Part shown: piece by piece, positions 63,701 to 64,000 of the stretch
Numbering within the stretch: the stretch's first letter is position 1
Layout of the letters: each line of letters opens with the position of its first letter
Origin: Actinacidiphila sp. DG2A-62
GTDB lineage: Bacteria > Actinomycetota > Actinomycetes > Streptomycetales > Streptomycetaceae
Length of the DNA: 64,000 bases
NCBI RefSeq assembly: GCF_035825295.1
Contig: NZ_JAYMGI010000002.1
Coordinates: 6,834,001-6,898,000, forward strand
Direction: 5' to 3'
Notes under the pieces: model-generated
What the model saw: the letters and a program-made list of their open reading frames with translations, nothing else
The model's database searches: none
What the model was told of the DNA's origin: nothing
Program-made: the position numbers and the translations under genes

Positions 63701-64000
63701 ATGGGCCTGATGCGCGAACGCACCGACGTCGCCCGGGGATTCGCCGAGTACGCGCGCCTGGAGCCGTACACGCCGGAGCAGAGCGTGGAGCTGGTGCGGC
63801 GCCGACTGCGGGGCTACGGCTTCCAGTTGGACGAGGACGCGGCGCAGGCGCTGGCCGAGACCTTCGGCCGGTCACCCGACCCGGCCGGCGCCCACCGCGC
63901 CCACAGGCTCGCCGAGAGCCTGGCCGCGAGCGCCCGCGCCCGTACCGTCACCACCGCCGATCTGCCGCGCCGGGCCGCCGAGCAGGCGCCCGTGCTCCCC
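60752..64000 (+). CDS. Beta-helix/tandem AAA (CbxX/CfxQ, EccA-like) protein, 3' end outside window
   Basis: At least 1083 residues, open to the window edge. Residues 1-490 are a right-handed beta-helix of repeated turns (VVLTSGGGNVVERTTVSEAG, TVFDNEGEGIRTE). A Gly-rich linker follows, then two AAA modules of the CbxX/CfxQ type. The first is intact: Walker A GPPGTGKTT (residue 598), Walker B GGVLFIDEAYTL. The second is degenerate: GPPGSGRRS (residue 879) has Arg in place of the P-loop Lys, and its Walker B reads GGLLVLEWTE. The AAA part resembles EccA of mycobacterial ESX systems, but the EccA TPR domain is replaced by a beta-helix. The GTG at 60752 overlaps the preceding stop. Confidence 0.88.
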   Translation, partial: MNRQVLVVSPDRPGAYRTLTEALADAAEGALITVGPGRYDEALHLVRTVTLAAEGEGGTAHVHAPAGSTVVVDAEAVQMSGLLLTGSDPEAPVLDVRRGQAALDGCRVAGEAWTAVLAWDAGTVALRDCQVSNPRGAGVVLTSGGGNVVERTTVSEAGSSAVVVAEQGRLTLRSSTLDRAAGNGLCVNGRGAVVVEATRITGSGKPALAVEQDARAALSRVEVSGSAGLDAYLASTADVTLSDCVFTGSRGEAVYVKDCAPVLRDCVVTGAAQVGLHAAAGGRPVLERCRIEGTPVGALAEDGAEITATGLTVRGAATAALRLAGGTARLTRLSVADGGPAVQALGGALLEMAEAEAAVTGSTGIELGERVRARLSEVRLRAGGGPSPVPALALADSAHAELDASTVEGAAVVVGTDSELTARDSEFLGSDSDGLRVAGGTLTAVGCRVHGARGHGVLVAASSRAELTNCTVFDNEGEGIRTETTEHVGVQDCEVRDNSGDPGGRSGGGRPGGARSGDRSGGQAAVGPAGAGGGAGPARLPVVGATGVGPLAELQSLVGLESVKREVTGLIDLNKMTKRRTEMGLPMPPMRRHLVFAGPPGTGKTTVARLYGAVLAELGILRQGHIVEVARADLVAQIIGGTAIKTTEVFNKALGGVLFIDEAYTLTNQSRGSGPDFGQEAVETLMKLMEDHRDEIVVIVAGYSAQMDQFLASNPGMASRFARTVEFPNYEPDELVTIVRGLCAKHYYELDDSALEALNRYFVEVPKGDTFGNGRVARKIFEEMIGRQATRLAAGPPQDDSALSVLTGEDVTEPAAPVTGDADPELPELPGLRRLASMTGLDTARSALRTRLRALAKARQRGGAQAEPLSVRANIVLEGPPGSGRRSLAALYGRCLAELGLLPTGATRHIRLSSLPARWAEQPLLRLASALEENAGGLLVLEWTEAFEQRSPQSREAVLDALARIVAVPGDTVLALIGTPEHLMGLMRERTDVARGFAEYARLEPYTPEQSVELVRRRLRGYGFQLDEDAAQALAETFGRSPDPAGAHRAHRLAESLAASARARTVTTADLPRRAAEQAPVLP

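Noticed and set aside
1-64000. tRNA or rRNA genes, insertion sequences, integrases or phage genes
   Set aside because: None was recognised by eye on either strand. Apart from tandem repeats there are no transposase-like proteins or long terminal inverted repeats.

Overview
The window is very GC-rich (roughly 70 to 75%). It uses many GTG starts, ATGA/GTGA overlaps and GC-rich hairpin terminators, and nearly every recognisable protein has its closest known relatives in Streptomyces or other Streptomycetaceae. CutRS, DUF4193, DUF3093, a PaaI-type thioesterase, dut, DUF3710, an OB-fold protein and DUF3159 in a row is a familiar Streptomyces chromosomal order, so the window is read as a chromosomal piece of a streptomycete-like actinobacterium.

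Region 1 (1-14 kb), conserved core: the two-component system CutRS, a zinc-ribbon DUF4193 protein, small membrane proteins, dut, DUF3710, an ABC ATPase, an OB-fold protein, DUF3159, a pair of TrkA-like potassium regulators divergent from a KimA-type APC permease, and a TRAM-domain 23S rRNA uracil methyltransferase.

Region 2 (14-27 kb), mixed housekeeping and accessory genes: DUF1697, an AAA/RecF-like ATPase coupled to a MazG-like nucleotide pyrophosphohydrolase, two perfect actinobacterial DnaA boxes, an F420-dependent oxidoreductase, homocysteine methyltransferase, the Hen1/Pnkp RNA-repair pair, and arginine deiminase with ornithine carbamoyltransferase.

Region 3 (26-34 kb) is a CoA-thioester aromatic degradation cluster: enoyl-CoA hydratase, a fused flavin monooxygenase/old-yellow-enzyme, a PaaX regulator, a benzoate-CoA-ligase-type enzyme, an acyl-CoA dehydrogenase and RidA. 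Together they fit aerobic 2-aminobenzoate (or salicylate) breakdown.

Region 4 (34-49 kb) is a carbohydrate and sulfate-ester locus: a secreted GH92 mannosidase, a formylglycine sulfatase, an SsuABC-like transporter, a ROK repressor with an obvious AT-rich operator, the sulfatase-activating enzyme FGE, a GH54 arabinofuranosidase with a ricin-B domain, and a GH5 glycosidase.

Region 5 (50-64 kb) is a type VII (ESX) secretion operon: eccC, a tiny coupled ORF, eccD, eccB, a 1279-residue protein with a degenerate ADP-ribosyltransferase-like C-terminus, and a beta-helix/tandem-AAA protein that runs off the window.

Four genes (dut, the RNA methyltransferase, the acyl-CoA dehydrogenase and eccC) are each broken by an apparent loss of exactly one G in a G run; a fifth case at the start of cutS fits the same pattern. 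Three of the four lie beside CCGG-containing sequence. This looks more like systematic sequencing error than four independent pseudogenes, and it should be settled before any of these genes is called inactive. A second recurrent feature is in-frame tandem repeats inserted into otherwise conserved enzymes, together with GC-rich tandem arrays between genes.
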